Part shown: piece after piece, positions 17,260 to 25,947 of the stretch | How positions within the stretch are numbered: position 1 is the first letter of the stretch | Layout: every line of letters starts with the position of its first letter | Assembly (NCBI GenBank): GCA_963843595.1 | Contig: CAWJLG010000009.1 | Span: forward strand, 124,001 to 188,000 | Length of the DNA stretch: 64,000 bases | Direction: 5' to 3' | Origin: CAIWHR01 sp963843595 | Lineage (GTDB): Bacteria; Pseudomonadota; Gammaproteobacteria; Burkholderiales; Casimicrobiaceae | The notes under the pieces: model-generated | Told to the model about the DNA's origin: nothing | Database searches by the model: none | What the model saw: only the letters and a program-made list of their open reading frames with translations | Made by a program: the position numbers and the translations under genes

Positions 17260-17805
17260 ATGAACCACGCCGAAACCGTCGCATTGATGCACCTCGTCCT
17301 CGACGGCGAGGCCACTCCCGAGGAGGTACGGGAGCTGGACCGCCGTCTGGCCGCCGATCCTCAGGCCCGTGTGCGTTTCGACGAGCTGCGCGACCTCTTC
17401 GACGGGCTCGGTCGGGTCCCCAGGGCCTTTCCCCCGGAAGGGCTCGTCGCCTCGGTGATGGCCAGGGTTGCGCCGTATACGACGCAACCGGACCGCCTGG
17501 GCCAACTTTTTTCGTTGTCGCGTGTAATTGGGCAAGCGTCCAAGGAAGCCCGGGGCAATGACCCGGGGAATATCAACAACGGCCCATCGGGTCTCCCGAA
17601 CAGGGTCCTATCTCGGGGGTGCGAACATGAGCGATCAGCAACGCGGTTCATTCGGCATGCGCAAGGTCTGGATCGGCGCCGGCATTGCCGCAGCGGCCGT
17701 GGTCGTGGCGGTCTCCTCGGGAATCGACTTCCCGCCCGGCGGAAAGGACGCGGCCGGCACGATCGTACCGGCGCAGCGGTACCGGGCGCCCCAGAACACC
17801 GCTGA
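17260..17805 (+). CDS. anti-sigma factor-like protein, C-terminus uncertain
   Basis: The first ~70 residues (LHLVLDGEATPEEVRELDRR, ADPQARVRFDEL) look like the cytoplasmic sigma-binding helices of an anti-sigma factor. The ATG follows the sigma stop by one base. No zinc-binding Hx3Cx2C motif and no membrane helix are seen. After ~residue 80 the frame runs through a promoter motif and then overlaps the next gene by 179 bp in another frame, giving an Arg-rich, non-family tail. The 181-aa length is therefore probably not the original, and a frameshift or truncation is possible. Function rests mainly on position and the N-terminal pattern. Confidence 0.6.
   Translation: MNHAETVALMHLVLDGEATPEEVRELDRRLAADPQARVRFDELRDLFDGLGRVPRAFPPEGLVASVMARVAPYTTQPDRLGQLFSLSRVIGQASKEARGNDPGNINNGPSGLPNRVLSRGCEHERSATRFIRHAQGLDRRRHCRSGRGRGGLLGNRLPARRKGRGRHDRTGAAVPGAPEHR
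17502..17530 (+). promoter_or_regulatory. ECF-type promoter motif, copy 2 (before the repeat protein)
   Basis: CCAACTTTT (17502-17510), 8 nt, CGCGTGTAATTG (17519-17530), the same as copy 1 before the sigma gene. It lies inside the end of the anti-sigma-like gene, about 97 bp before the ATG of the octapeptide-repeat protein. It marks that gene as a likely target of the local sigma factor. Confidence 0.65.
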
Positions 17806-18379
17806 CGACGTGAAGCTCGGGAATCCGTCGGGCGCGCAGGCTACGCTGACGAATCCGGCACCGCAGGCCGCGTCGGCCAGCCAGTCGGCCGAGCAGACGG
17901 CGAATCGGGCGGTCAACCAGTCTGCCGACCTGAAGGCCAACCAGGCAGCCGATCGGATGGTCAATCAGTCCGCCGAGCAGAGAGCCAGCCAAGCGGCGGA
18001 TCGCGCGGTCAATCAGTCCGCCGAACAACGGGCGAACCAGTCCGCGAATCGGGCCGTCAACCAGGCAGCGGATCAGATGGTCAACCAGTCCGCCGAGCAG
18101 AGAGCCAGCCAAGCGGCGGATCGCGCGGTCAATCAGTCCGCCGAACAACGGGCGAACCAGTCCGCGAATCGGGCCGTCAACCAGTCCGCGGACCTGAAGG
18201 CCAACCAGGCAGCGGATCGAATGGTCAACCAGTCCGCCGAGCAGAAGGCCAACCAAGCGGCGAATCGGGCGGTCTATCAGTCGGCCGAACAGTCGGCGAA
18301 CCAGTCCGCGAATCGCGCGGTGTATAAGTCTGCCGAGCAGTCGGCCAACCAGTCAGCAAATCGGTCGGTCAACCAATAA
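17627..18379 (+). CDS. membrane-anchored octapeptide-repeat protein
   Basis: 250 aa from ATG 17627, preceded by GGGGG. Residues 13-30 (KVWIGAGIAAAAVVVAVS) form one membrane segment. The body is most likely periplasmic. Residues 33-96 contain GGKDAAGTIVPAQRYRAP. Residues 97-248 are 19 perfect-length octads of consensus NQ[SA]A[END][QRL]x[AV], then NQ and the stop. The composition is Asn/Gln/Ala/Ser-rich without Cys or aromatic residues apart from two Tyr. The family and function are unknown. A separate ECF-type promoter copy lies upstream, so it is probably induced by the adjacent sigma factor. Confidence 0.8.
   Translation: MSDQQRGSFGMRKVWIGAGIAAAAVVVAVSSGIDFPPGGKDAAGTIVPAQRYRAPQNTADDVKLGNPSGAQATLTNPAPQAASASQSAEQTANRAVNQSADLKANQAADRMVNQSAEQRASQAADRAVNQSAEQRANQSANRAVNQAADQMVNQSAEQRASQAADRAVNQSAEQRANQSANRAVNQSADLKANQAADRMVNQSAEQKANQAANRAVYQSAEQSANQSANRAVYKSAEQSANQSANRSVNQ
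17915..18370 (+). repeat. 24-bp tandem repeat array encoding 19 octads
   Basis: Nineteen contiguous 24-bp units, mostly organised in 48-bp pairs (NQSAEQRA then NQSANRAV and variants). All units stay in frame. One pair is incomplete: NQAADQMV at about 18059-18082 stands alone. Confidence 0.9.
17941..18180 (+). repeat. recent 120-bp tandem duplication inside the octad array
   Basis: 17941-18060 and 18061-18180 are almost identical. Lines 18001-18060 and 18121-18180 match base for base, and only three differences are seen in the preceding 60 bp. The unit is five octads, so the array has changed length recently. Confidence 0.9.
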
Positions 18380-18474
18380 GTAGGCGAACAAGCTCGCCCA
18401 TCAGTCGGCCGGCACGTCCGAGAAAAGCGTTGCACAACACGTCCAGCTAATCCGCGTATCCAGACAGCGTTTCG

Positions 18475-18508
18475 CCGCCGGCCTTAGTGCCGGCGGTTTT
18501 GTTTTTTT
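18475..18508 (+). terminator. intrinsic terminator after the repeat protein
   Basis: CCGCCGGC (18475-18482) pairs with GCCGGCGG (18489-18496) around a 6-nt loop, followed by TTTTGTTTTTTT. It closes the sigma/anti-sigma/repeat-protein unit. Confidence 0.9.
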
Positions 18509-18556
18509 GTCGTCGGCCCCTATGCTACGGGCGTCCAGGATGGCAGGGGGGATGGC

Positions 18557-21494
18557 GTGCGGGTCCGCATTTGGTGTCTGCTGTTGGCGTGGCTGCCCGT
18601 CGTGGCTACCGCCGACGAGAATCCCCTCGGAATGTCGTACGTCGAGACGAAGGATCTCAAGCTCATCTACTTCGACTCACTCGACTATCTCGTGCCGCAC
18701 GCGACGCGCACGTTCACCAATTCGCTCGCGTGGCAGCGGCAGATGTTTGGCTGGGTGCCGTCCGAGCCCGTCACCGTCCTGCTGAAGGACCTCTCGGACT
18801 ACGGCAACGCCGCCGCGTCGGTCGCGCCGCGCAACAAGCTCATTGTCGATATCGCCCCGCAATCGCGCGCGTTCGAGACCAATTCGGCCAGCGAGCGCAT
18901 GTTCTCGCTGATGAACCACGAGCTGGTGCACATCGCGCAGGGCGACATTGCCAACGAGCAGGATCGGCGCTGGCGCCGTTTCTTTCTCGGCAAGGTGACG
19001 CCGCAGGGGCAGGACCCCGAGACGCTGCTCTACAGCTACCTGACGGTCCCGCGGTTCAATGTTCCGCGCTGGTGGCTGGAGGGTGGCGCAGTGTTCATGG
19101 AGACCTGGATGAGCGGCGGGCTCGGCCGCGCGCAGGGCGGGTACGACGAAATGGTGTTCCGGGCGATGGTGCGCGACAACGCGCATTTCTACGACCCGCT
19201 GGGACTGGCGTCGCGCGGCACACGGGTCGATTTTCAGGTCGGGGCCAATGCGTACCTCTACGGTGCCCGTTTCTTCACGTGGCTCGCGTACGTTCATTCA
19301 CCTGAAAAGGTCGTCGCGTGGATCAGGCGCGACGAAGGGAGTGCGCGCAATTACGCCGACCAGTTCCAGCAGGTGTTCGGCATTTCGCTGGACCAGGCCT
19401 GGCAGGACTGGATCGTCTTTGAGCACGAATTCCAGCGGCGCAACCTCGAGGAAGTCCGCAAGCACCCGATTACACCGCACCGTGACCTGGTCGCGCACGC
19501 CATCGGCTCGATATCGCGCGTCTATTTCGACGAGGCGAGCGGCACGCTCTATGGCGCTTTCCGCTACCCGGGCGTGGTCGAGCACGTCGGTGCGCTGAAC
19601 ACCCGCGACGGCAGCCTCCGGCGGCTCGCGGACATCAAGCGGGCGATGCTGTACCGGGTCGCCTCGTTTGCGTTCGATCCGAGCAGCGGAACGGCCTTCT
19701 ACACCAGCGACAACCTCGCGCTGCGTGATCTCATGGCGGTGGACGTGAAAACGGGCGTGGAGCGGATGCTGCTCAAGGACGCACGGATCGGCGAAATCGT
19801 CTTCAATCCGGTCGATCGTTCGCTGATGGGGGTGCGCCACAACAATGGCCTGGCGACGCTGGTACGCATTCCGTACCCCTATACCGAGTGGTTCGACGTG
19901 CACGTCTTTCCGTATGAAGACGTGCCCTACGATCTCGACATCTCGCCGGACGGGCGACTGTTGTCGGCATCGGTAGGCGAGGTCAGCAGCGACCAGTTCC
20001 TGCGCGTGTGGGAACTCGACAAGATCCTGGCCGGGGATCTGAAGCCGCTTTCCGAGTTCCGCTTCGGACAGTCGGTGCCGGAGAGTTTCGTGTTCTCGCG
20101 CGACGGGCGCTACCTCTACGGCAGCAGCTATTACACCGGCGTGTCCAACATCTTCCGCTACGAAGTGGCGACGGGCGCGGTGGAGGCGGTGTCGAACACC
20201 GAATCCGGCTTCTTCCGCCCGGTTCCCCTCGCCGACGGGCGCCTGCTCGTGCTGACCTACACGGGCGAAGGCTTCGTCCCCGCGATCATCGAGCCGCGGC
20301 CGATCGAGGACATCAGTGCGATCAAGTTTCTGGGTGCCGAGCTCGTGGCGAAGTATCCCGTAGTCACCACCTGGCAGGTGCCGCCGCCGAGCACCGTCGA
20401 TGCGGAAAAGCTGATGACCAAAAGGGGCCCGTGGGTGCCGCTGCGTGACCTTTCGCTCGTGAACGCCTACCCGGTGTTGCAGGGCTACAAGAACTCGGTC
20501 GGGATCGGGTATCGCGCCAACATTGAAGATCCGCTCGCGTTCGCGAAGATTGGCATCACCGCCGCCTACACGCCGACCGGCAATCTTCCCGGCGAGGAGC
20601 GCGGCCACGTCGACATCACCGGGGAGTACCTGGGCTGGAAGGCCGAGCTGTCGTGGAACCGGTCGGATTTCTACGACCTGTTCGGCCCGACCAAGCGCAG
20701 TCGCAAGGGCTACGCCGCCAAACTCGGCTACGACTCCCTGTTGATCTACGACGAGCCGCGGAAGCTGGACCTGATTTTCGACTTCGCCTACTACGACCAG
20801 ATCGACACGCTGCCGAATGCGCAGAACATCACCACCGACTTCACCCGGCTGGTCACCGGTGAGGTCGGGACTCCATTACACGGACGTGCGGCGCTCACTC
20901 GGTGCGGTCGATGACGAGAAGGGACTGGCCTGGGCGTTGGTGCTCAAAGGGAGTCGCGTGAACGGCGAGATCACGCCGCAGCTCGGCGGCAAGCTGGATT
21001 TCGGCCTGCCGCTTCCGCTGCCGCACTCGTCGCTGTGGCTGCGCAGCGCAGCCGGGGTCGCCAACGGCGATCGCAACAGCACGGTGGCGAATTTCTACTT
21101 CGGCGGCTTCGGCAACAACTACGTCGACGACGGCCCGATCAGGCGGTATCGCGAGTACTATTCGTTGCCCGGATTCGGGCTCAACGAGGTGAGCGGGCTC
21201 AGTTTCGTGCGCGAGCTGGCGGAATGGAGCCTGCCGCCGCTTGTCTTCGAATCCGTCGGCACCCCGAGTTTCTATCTCACCTGGCTGCAGCCAACGCTCT
21301 TCGCCGCGGGCCTGTGGACCGAACCCGGGAACGCCTCGCTGCGCAAGGACTACGCCAGCCTTGGCGCCCAGGCCGACTTGCGCTTCACCATCCTGCACTG
21401 GTACGACATGACGCTGTCGGTCGGCTACGCGGTCGGCTACGAGGGCTCCCGACGCGCCGGCACCGAGTGGATGGTTTCGCTGAAGATCATGTAG
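18557..21494 (+). pseudogene. outer-membrane protease-like protein (peptidase MA - propeller - beta barrel), frameshifted
   Basis: A signal peptide (residues 1-19) leads into a gluzincin-type domain with HELVH zinc motif (MNHELVHIAQGD, near residue 120). A downstream glutamate lies in WWLEGGAVFMETW. Repeated beta-propeller-like blades follow (~330-600), then amphipathic barrel strands. At GGG 20867-20869 the first frame departs and stops at 20914. Dropping one G restores a continuous barrel reading through LHYTDVRRSLGAVDDEKG to MVSLKIM at 21494. The restored protein would be ~978 aa. The combination suggests a surface-tethered protease. Whether the frameshift is real or a sequencing error is not known. 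Confidence 0.8.
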
Positions 21495-21512
21495 GCGCGA
21501 GCACGATACGCC

Positions 21513-22526
21513 ATGTCCTCCGATGTCCTGTCGCGCGTTCTGGTGGGCCTGGCGCCGGTGCTGTGCTTCCTCGGAACACTGCTGTACCTGGACAGCTACA
21601 AGCTCGTGACGATGCGCGCCGTCGTCGCGGTCGTCGCGTGCGGCGCGGTGGCGGCGGGAGCCTGCTATTTCGTGAACGGGTATCTGCTCGGCGTCCTGGC
21701 AATCGACGTCGCCCCCTTCACCCGCTACGTCGGACCGGTGGTGGAGGAACTCGCCAAGGGCCTCGTCGTCGTTGCCCTGATCCGCGCTCACCGCATCGGC
21801 TTTCTGATCGACGCGGCGATCTTCGGCTTCGCCGTCGGCACCGGCTTCGCGATCGTCGAGAACGTCTACTATCAGCAGCTCATTCCGGACGCCGGGATCG
21901 GTACCTGGATCGTGCGCGGCTTCGGCACCGCGATCATGCACGGCGGCACGACGGCGATCTTCGCGATGATGGGACTCGCGATGCTGGAGCGGGAGCGACG
22001 GGCGACCCTGCTTGCGTTCCTTCCCGGTTTGGTCCTCGCGCTCGCGCTGCATTCGGCGTTCAACCACATGTTCCTGTCGCCGAAGCTGTCGACGCTCGTC
22101 GTGTTTCTGGTGCTGCCACCGCTGCTGCTGTGGGTGTTCCACCGGAGCGAAAGTGCGGTAGGCGACTGGCTCGGTCGCGGATTCGATGCCGACGCCGCGA
22201 TGCTGGAATCGATCAACTCCGGCGGATTCTCCGATTCGCCGGCGGGCAGGTACCTGACCTCGCTGAAAAATCGATTCAGGGGACCGGTGGTCGCGGATCT
22301 GCTCTGCTACCTGCGGCTGCATACCGAACTCGCGCTGCGCGCCAAGGGCATCCTGATGATGCGCGAGAATGGCTTCGACGTTCCCGTCGACGACGAGACG
22401 AGGGCCAAGTTCGACGAGATGGACTATCTGGAGAAAAGCATCGGCAGGACAGGGTTGCTGGCCGTCCAGCCGCTTCTGCACATGACCCACAAGGATCTGT
22501 GGCAGCTCTACATGCTGGGAAAGTGA
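21513..22526 (+). CDS. PrsW-family intramembrane glutamic protease
   Basis: 337 aa with seven or eight membrane helices in the first ~215 residues. PrsW/CPBP-type catalytic motifs are present: PVVEELAKG (EExxK, near residue 75), GFAIVENVYY, GTAIMHGGTTA and LHSAFNH. A ~120-residue cytosolic C-terminal domain rich in Leu and charged residues follows, which is longer than in Bacillus PrsW. PrsW proteases cleave membrane proteins such as anti-sigma factors. It is co-directional with the barrel protein (18 bp gap), so a functional link to envelope signalling upstream is possible but unproven. Confidence 0.82.
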   Translation: MSSDVLSRVLVGLAPVLCFLGTLLYLDSYKLVTMRAVVAVVACGAVAAGACYFVNGYLLGVLAIDVAPFTRYVGPVVEELAKGLVVVALIRAHRIGFLIDAAIFGFAVGTGFAIVENVYYQQLIPDAGIGTWIVRGFGTAIMHGGTTAIFAMMGLAMLERERRATLLAFLPGLVLALALHSAFNHMFLSPKLSTLVVFLVLPPLLLWVFHRSESAVGDWLGRGFDADAAMLESINSGGFSDSPAGRYLTSLKNRFRGPVVADLLCYLRLHTELALRAKGILMMRENGFDVPVDDETRAKFDEMDYLEKSIGRTGLLAVQPLLHMTHKDLWQLYMLGK

Positions 22527-22608
22527 GGCCGGGCCGACCGGTCGCGCTTTTTCTGCCGTTCAGGCGCCGGCGCGGACCGGCGATTGGTCGCAGCGCGTGC
22601 TCCGGAAA

Positions 22609-22636
22609 AAAACCCCGCGGTCGCCCGCGGGGTTTT
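22609..22636. terminator. bidirectional terminator between prsW-like and bktB
   Basis: AAAACCCCGCGG (22609-22620) and CCGCGGGGTTTT (22625-22636) form a perfect 12-bp stem with a TCGC loop. A runs on the left and T runs on the right let it work on both strands for the two convergent genes. Confidence 0.93.
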
Positions 22637-22673
22637 CACATCTGCGTCGGCCCGGCAAGCACGCCGTGCGCGA

Positions 22674-23861
22674 CTACACCCGTTCGATGATCGCCGCGAT
22701 GCCCTGCCCGCCGCCGATGCACATCGTGATGAGGCCGTAGCGGCCGCCGGTCCGGTGCAATTCGTACATCGCCTTGACCGTCAGGATCGAGCCGGTGGCG
22801 CCGATCGGGTGGCCGAGGGCCACCGCACCGCCGTTCGGATTCACCTTCGCCGGGTTCATGCCCAGTTCCTTGGCCACGCCGAGGGCCTGTGCCGCGAAGG
22901 CCTCGTTGGATTCGATCGTGTCCATCTGGTCGAGCTTCAGGCCGGCCTTCGCCAGTGCGCGCTTGACCGCCGAGATCGGGCCGAGGCCCATGATCTTCGG
23001 GTCGATGCCGGCATGGCCGTAGGCAACGAGCCGCGCCATCGGTTTCAGGCCCTTCTTCGCGGCAGCCGATTTCTCCATCAGCACGACGGCAGCCGCCGCA
23101 TCGTTGATACCCGAGGCGTTGCCGGCGGTCACGGTGCCGTTTTCCTTGATGAACACGGCCTTGAGCTTCCCCATCCCTTCCATCGTCGACTCCCCGCGGA
23201 CGTGCTCGTCGGTGTCGAACATCACGGGACCCTTCTTGCTCTTGAGCTCGATCGGCAGGATCTGGCTCTTGAAGTGGCCCGCGGCGATCGCCGCGGCCGC
23301 GCGCTTGTGGCTCTCGACGGCAAAGGCGTCCTGCATCTCGCGCGTCAGCCCGCACTTGGCCGCGACGTTCTCGGCGGTCACGCCCATGTGGATCGTGTCG
23401 AACGGGTCGGTCAAGGCACCGACCATCATGTCCATCATCTTGGTTTCGCCCATCCGCGCGCCCCAACGCTGCGTCAGTGACGCATAGGCGGCACGGCTCA
23501 TGCTTTCGACACCGCCGGCGACGGCGGCGTCGGTGTCACCGAGCAGGATGTACTGTGACGCCGAGACGATCGCCTGCATGCCGCTGCCGCACAGGCGGTT
23601 CAACGTCAGCGCGCCGGTGTCGTGCGGCAGGCCGCCGTTCACGCACGCGAGGCGCGAGATGTACATGTCCTTGGGCTCGGTGTGGATCACGTTGCCGAAC
23701 ACGCAATGGCCGACGTCCTTCGGGTCGATCTTGGCGCGGGCGACCGCTTCCTTGACGACGCGCGCGGCGAGGTCGGACGGCGCAATGTCCTTCAGGCTGC
23801 CGCCGTAGTCGCCGATGGCCGTGCGCACGCCGCTCAGGATGACGACTTCTCTATCGCTCAT
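22674..23861 (-). CDS. bktB: beta-ketothiolase (BktB-like acetyl-CoA acyltransferase)
   Basis: 395 aa. The thiolase nucleophile cysteine is in NRLCGSGMQAI (near residue 90). NEAFAAQA, GHPIGATG and CIGGGQGIA carry the remaining catalytic His and Cys. The overall sequence resembles Cupriavidus BktB, which makes and cleaves C4-C6 3-ketoacyl-CoAs in polyhydroxyalkanoate and fatty acid metabolism. The start at 23861 follows GGAGGA on the minus strand, a strong ribosome binding site. The frame is open further upstream but lacks homology. It could also process acetoacetyl-CoA produced after the BKACE reaction encoded at 32.5 kb (inference). Confidence 0.92.
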   Translation of the reverse strand: MSDREVVILSGVRTAIGDYGGSLKDIAPSDLAARVVKEAVARAKIDPKDVGHCVFGNVIHTEPKDMYISRLACVNGGLPHDTGALTLNRLCGSGMQAIVSASQYILLGDTDAAVAGGVESMSRAAYASLTQRWGARMGETKMMDMMVGALTDPFDTIHMGVTAENVAAKCGLTREMQDAFAVESHKRAAAAIAAGHFKSQILPIELKSKKGPVMFDTDEHVRGESTMEGMGKLKAVFIKENGTVTAGNASGINDAAAAVVLMEKSAAAKKGLKPMARLVAYGHAGIDPKIMGLGPISAVKRALAKAGLKLDQMDTIESNEAFAAQALGVAKELGMNPAKVNPNGGAVALGHPIGATGSILTVKAMYELHRTGGRYGLITMCIGGGQGIAAIIERV

Positions 23862-24167
23862 GGGGGTCCTCCGGGGGAAAGGGATTGCTATGATACGCGC
23901 CCGTCGCGGAGGTTCCGAGGGGTGAGCAGGTCTGACGGTGGCCGGGGACTCGGCGAGGGCTGCGCCCGGCACCCCGCTTTGCCGACGCAGCGTGCCCGAC
24001 ATCGGTTGCCAGCTCGTCGAGTACCGGGCACTCGGGTCGCGTGTCGCTGCGGCATTGGGCGACCAGACGCGCGAGCGCGGGCTGGCGGGCACCGGGCTGC
24101 GCTTCTATGATGGGTGCGGGACAGCTGCCGGCAATGCGCCGGCGCGCCGGGCGGAGGAGAATTCGCG
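23862..24167. other. divergent intergenic region bktB / cupin
   Basis: 306 bp between divergent genes. TATGAT-like boxes at 23893-23898 (either strand) and 24106-24111 (plus strand) could be -10 elements, but neither has a convincing -35. No gene or repeat was recognised. Confidence 0.4.
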
Positions 24168-24671
24168 ATGGCATCAATCCAGGGTGACTCGAAGTGGCGC
24201 CTGCACGGCGTGCGCGTGGTGCGCGGGAACGAGTTGGATACGAACACGCCGCAAACGCCCGGGATGAACCGGGCGGCCGCCGTCACGGCGGCACGGGCCG
24301 GCGCGGAAAGGCTCTGGGCCGGCACCGTGGTCATCCATCCGAAGGCGAAGACCGGCGCCCATCACCACGGCCCGGTCGAGAGCGTCATCTACGTTGTTTC
24401 CGGCAAGGCGCGGATGAAATGGGGCGACCGGCTCGAGTTCACCGCCGAGGCCGGGCCCGGCGACTTCATCTACGTGCCGCCGTTCGTCCCGCATCAGGAG
24501 ATCAACGCCAGCGACAGCGAGCCCTTGTCGTGCGTGCTGTGCCGCAGCGGTCAGGAGCCCGTCGTCGTCAATCTCGATCTGCCCAACGTCGAGCCGAACC
24601 CGGAGTCGGTGCATTGGGTCGACAACATCCATCCCGCGCCCGGCGACAAGCCACCACCGCGCGAACTCTGA
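24168..24671 (+). CDS. cupin-domain protein
   Basis: 167 aa from ATG 24168, which follows GGAGGAG by 8 nt. The cupin metal motif 1 is GAHHHGPVESVIYVVSGKARM (two histidines and a glutamate, near residues 61-81; the metal core is HHHGPVE). Motif 2 is PGDFIYVPPFVPHQEIN (near residues 97-113). Single-domain cupins of this type are often small-molecule enzymes or regulators. The substrate is not evident. The 3' end runs into the decayed sterol-desaturase remnant on the other strand. Confidence 0.82.
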   Translation: MASIQGDSKWRLHGVRVVRGNELDTNTPQTPGMNRAAAVTAARAGAERLWAGTVVIHPKAKTGAHHHGPVESVIYVVSGKARMKWGDRLEFTAEAGPGDFIYVPPFVPHQEINASDSEPLSCVLCRSGQEPVVVNLDLPNVEPNPESVHWVDNIHPAPGDKPPPREL

Positions 24672-24689
24672 ACGGACGCAGGCGCTCGA

Positions 24690-25045
24690 CGCGCCGCGCA
24701 CGATGTCCCGGAGCGGCAGGTCGGCGAAGTTGTAGCAGTGGAGCCCGAGACGGTGATGGACACAGTGCGACTCCGGCCGCTGGATCAGGTACGCCAGCCA
24801 CTGCGACGTGCGCACGTTCCAGTGCTGGAACATCCCGTAGAACGCGAACGTAGCCCACGACCCCCGCGGCGAGCGGATCGAGGCCGAGGACCACGCCGCT
24901 GATGGTGAGCTGGATCAGCGTCTGCACGGTCACTTCGAGCGGATGGAACAGCAGCGAGCCGGAAATGTCGACGCGTCCGCGTGCGGCTTCCGCGTCGATG
25001 TCCGGCTCCAAGCCGAGGTCGTAGTGCTGGATGTGGTGGCGCCGC
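24690..25045 (-). pseudogene. sterol desaturase / fatty acid hydroxylase remnant
   Basis: Read on the minus strand, DISGSLLFHPLEVTVQTLIQ and GLDPLAAGVVGY (about 24960-24850) continue, after a one-base shift near 24855, as FYGMFQHWNVRTSQWLAYL, ESHCVHHRLG and HCYNFADLPLRDI (to ~24690). The HxxHH-type ligand motifs of the fatty-acid hydroxylase superfamily are recognisable. Both the N-terminal membrane part and the C-terminal tail are missing, so this is a truncated, frameshifted relic. It fills most of the gap between the cupin and GntR genes. Confidence 0.8.
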
Positions 25046-25090
25046 GTAGCCCCCTTGTGCGCCGCATCGTGGACAGTTTCCGGGTGCGGT

Positions 25091-25109
25091 GATAGTTTTA
25101 ATACATCCT
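25091..25109 (+). promoter_or_regulatory. AT-rich promoter/operator patch before the GntR gene
   Basis: GATAGTTTTAATACATCCT is a clear AT island immediately before the GntR start in very GC-rich surroundings. It probably holds the -10 region and an autoregulatory operator. No clean inverted repeat could be fixed by eye. Confidence 0.35.
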
Positions 25110-25937
25110 ATGACAAGTCAGTCGCCCGCGGCGTCCGGAACGAAGCTCAGCCGGGAGAGCGCCAAACCCCTCTACGAGCAGATCGCCAGCGCCATCGAGC
25201 GCGAGATCGCGCAGGGCGCGCTGGGCGCCCGTGCGCGTCTCGCGTCGGAGACGGCGCTCATGCGGCGATTCGGCGTCAGCAGGGTGACCGTGCGGGGCGC
25301 GATCGCCCGTCTCGCTCGCAACGGCATCGTCGAGACGCGCCAAGGCAAAGGCACCTTCGTCGCCGCGCGTGTCGTGCGGCATGGCCTCGACCGTCTGACC
25401 GGCTTCTACGACGCGATGCTGAGCCAGGGCCTGCGTCCGAAACGGGAACTCATCGACTTCCGCCCTGCGCGCCCGGCGGAAACAGCGCATACGCCGTTTG
25501 CGTCGCGCGTCCCGCCTCCGATGCGGCTGACGCGGCTGTACGTGCTCGACGGCAAGCCGTTCGCGGTCGTCTGCGGCCTCCTTCTGCCCGAGGCGACGCG
25601 CCTGACGCGAAAGGACGCTACGGCGCACACCATCTACGAGCTGCTTGCGTCGCTGCGTCTCGAGGTGGAGCACGCGGACATCGGCATCCGCGCGCGCCCT
25701 CCGGGAGCCGACGTCGCGCGCCGCCTCGGACTGCCGGCGCGCCGCCCCGTGCTCGTCATGGAGCGTAGCTCGTTCGGGACCGGTGACGCGCCGCTGGAGC
25801 ACAGCCTGTTCTTCATCACGCCGGACGCGTACGAATTCCGCCTCTCGGTGACGGGACCCGTGGCGATCAGCAGCGGCATCCGCCGGCTGGACTCTGCCAC
25901 GTCCGCCGCCGGCTCCGCCGTCGCGCTCACCGATTGA
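25110..25937 (+). CDS. GntR/HutC-family transcriptional regulator
   Basis: 275 aa. The winged-helix DNA-binding domain is at residues ~18-88 (PLYEQIASAIEREIAQG, ETALMRRFGVSRVTVRGAI, QGKGTFVA). A UTRA effector domain spans ~100-255 and ends in EFRLSVTGP. It is the first gene of a co-directional catabolic series running to 36129, so it most likely senses a pathway metabolite and controls that operon. The ligand is unknown. ATG 25110 is preferred over a GTG upstream. Confidence 0.9.
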   Translation: MTSQSPAASGTKLSRESAKPLYEQIASAIEREIAQGALGARARLASETALMRRFGVSRVTVRGAIARLARNGIVETRQGKGTFVAARVVRHGLDRLTGFYDAMLSQGLRPKRELIDFRPARPAETAHTPFASRVPPPMRLTRLYVLDGKPFAVVCGLLLPEATRLTRKDATAHTIYELLASLRLEVEHADIGIRARPPGADVARRLGLPARRPVLVMERSSFGTGDAPLEHSLFFITPDAYEFRLSVTGPVAISSGIRRLDSATSAAGSAVALTD

Positions 25938-25947
25938 GGACGCTCGC

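Noticed and set aside
17648..18256. Minus-strand frame through the octad array giving Leu/Gly/Arg repeats
   Set aside because: It mirrors the repeat on the coding strand and has no start context or membrane topology that makes sense.
17915..18370. Possible CRISPR-like array
   Set aside because: Units are contiguous 24-mers without spacers, in frame with a protein, and without cas genes nearby.
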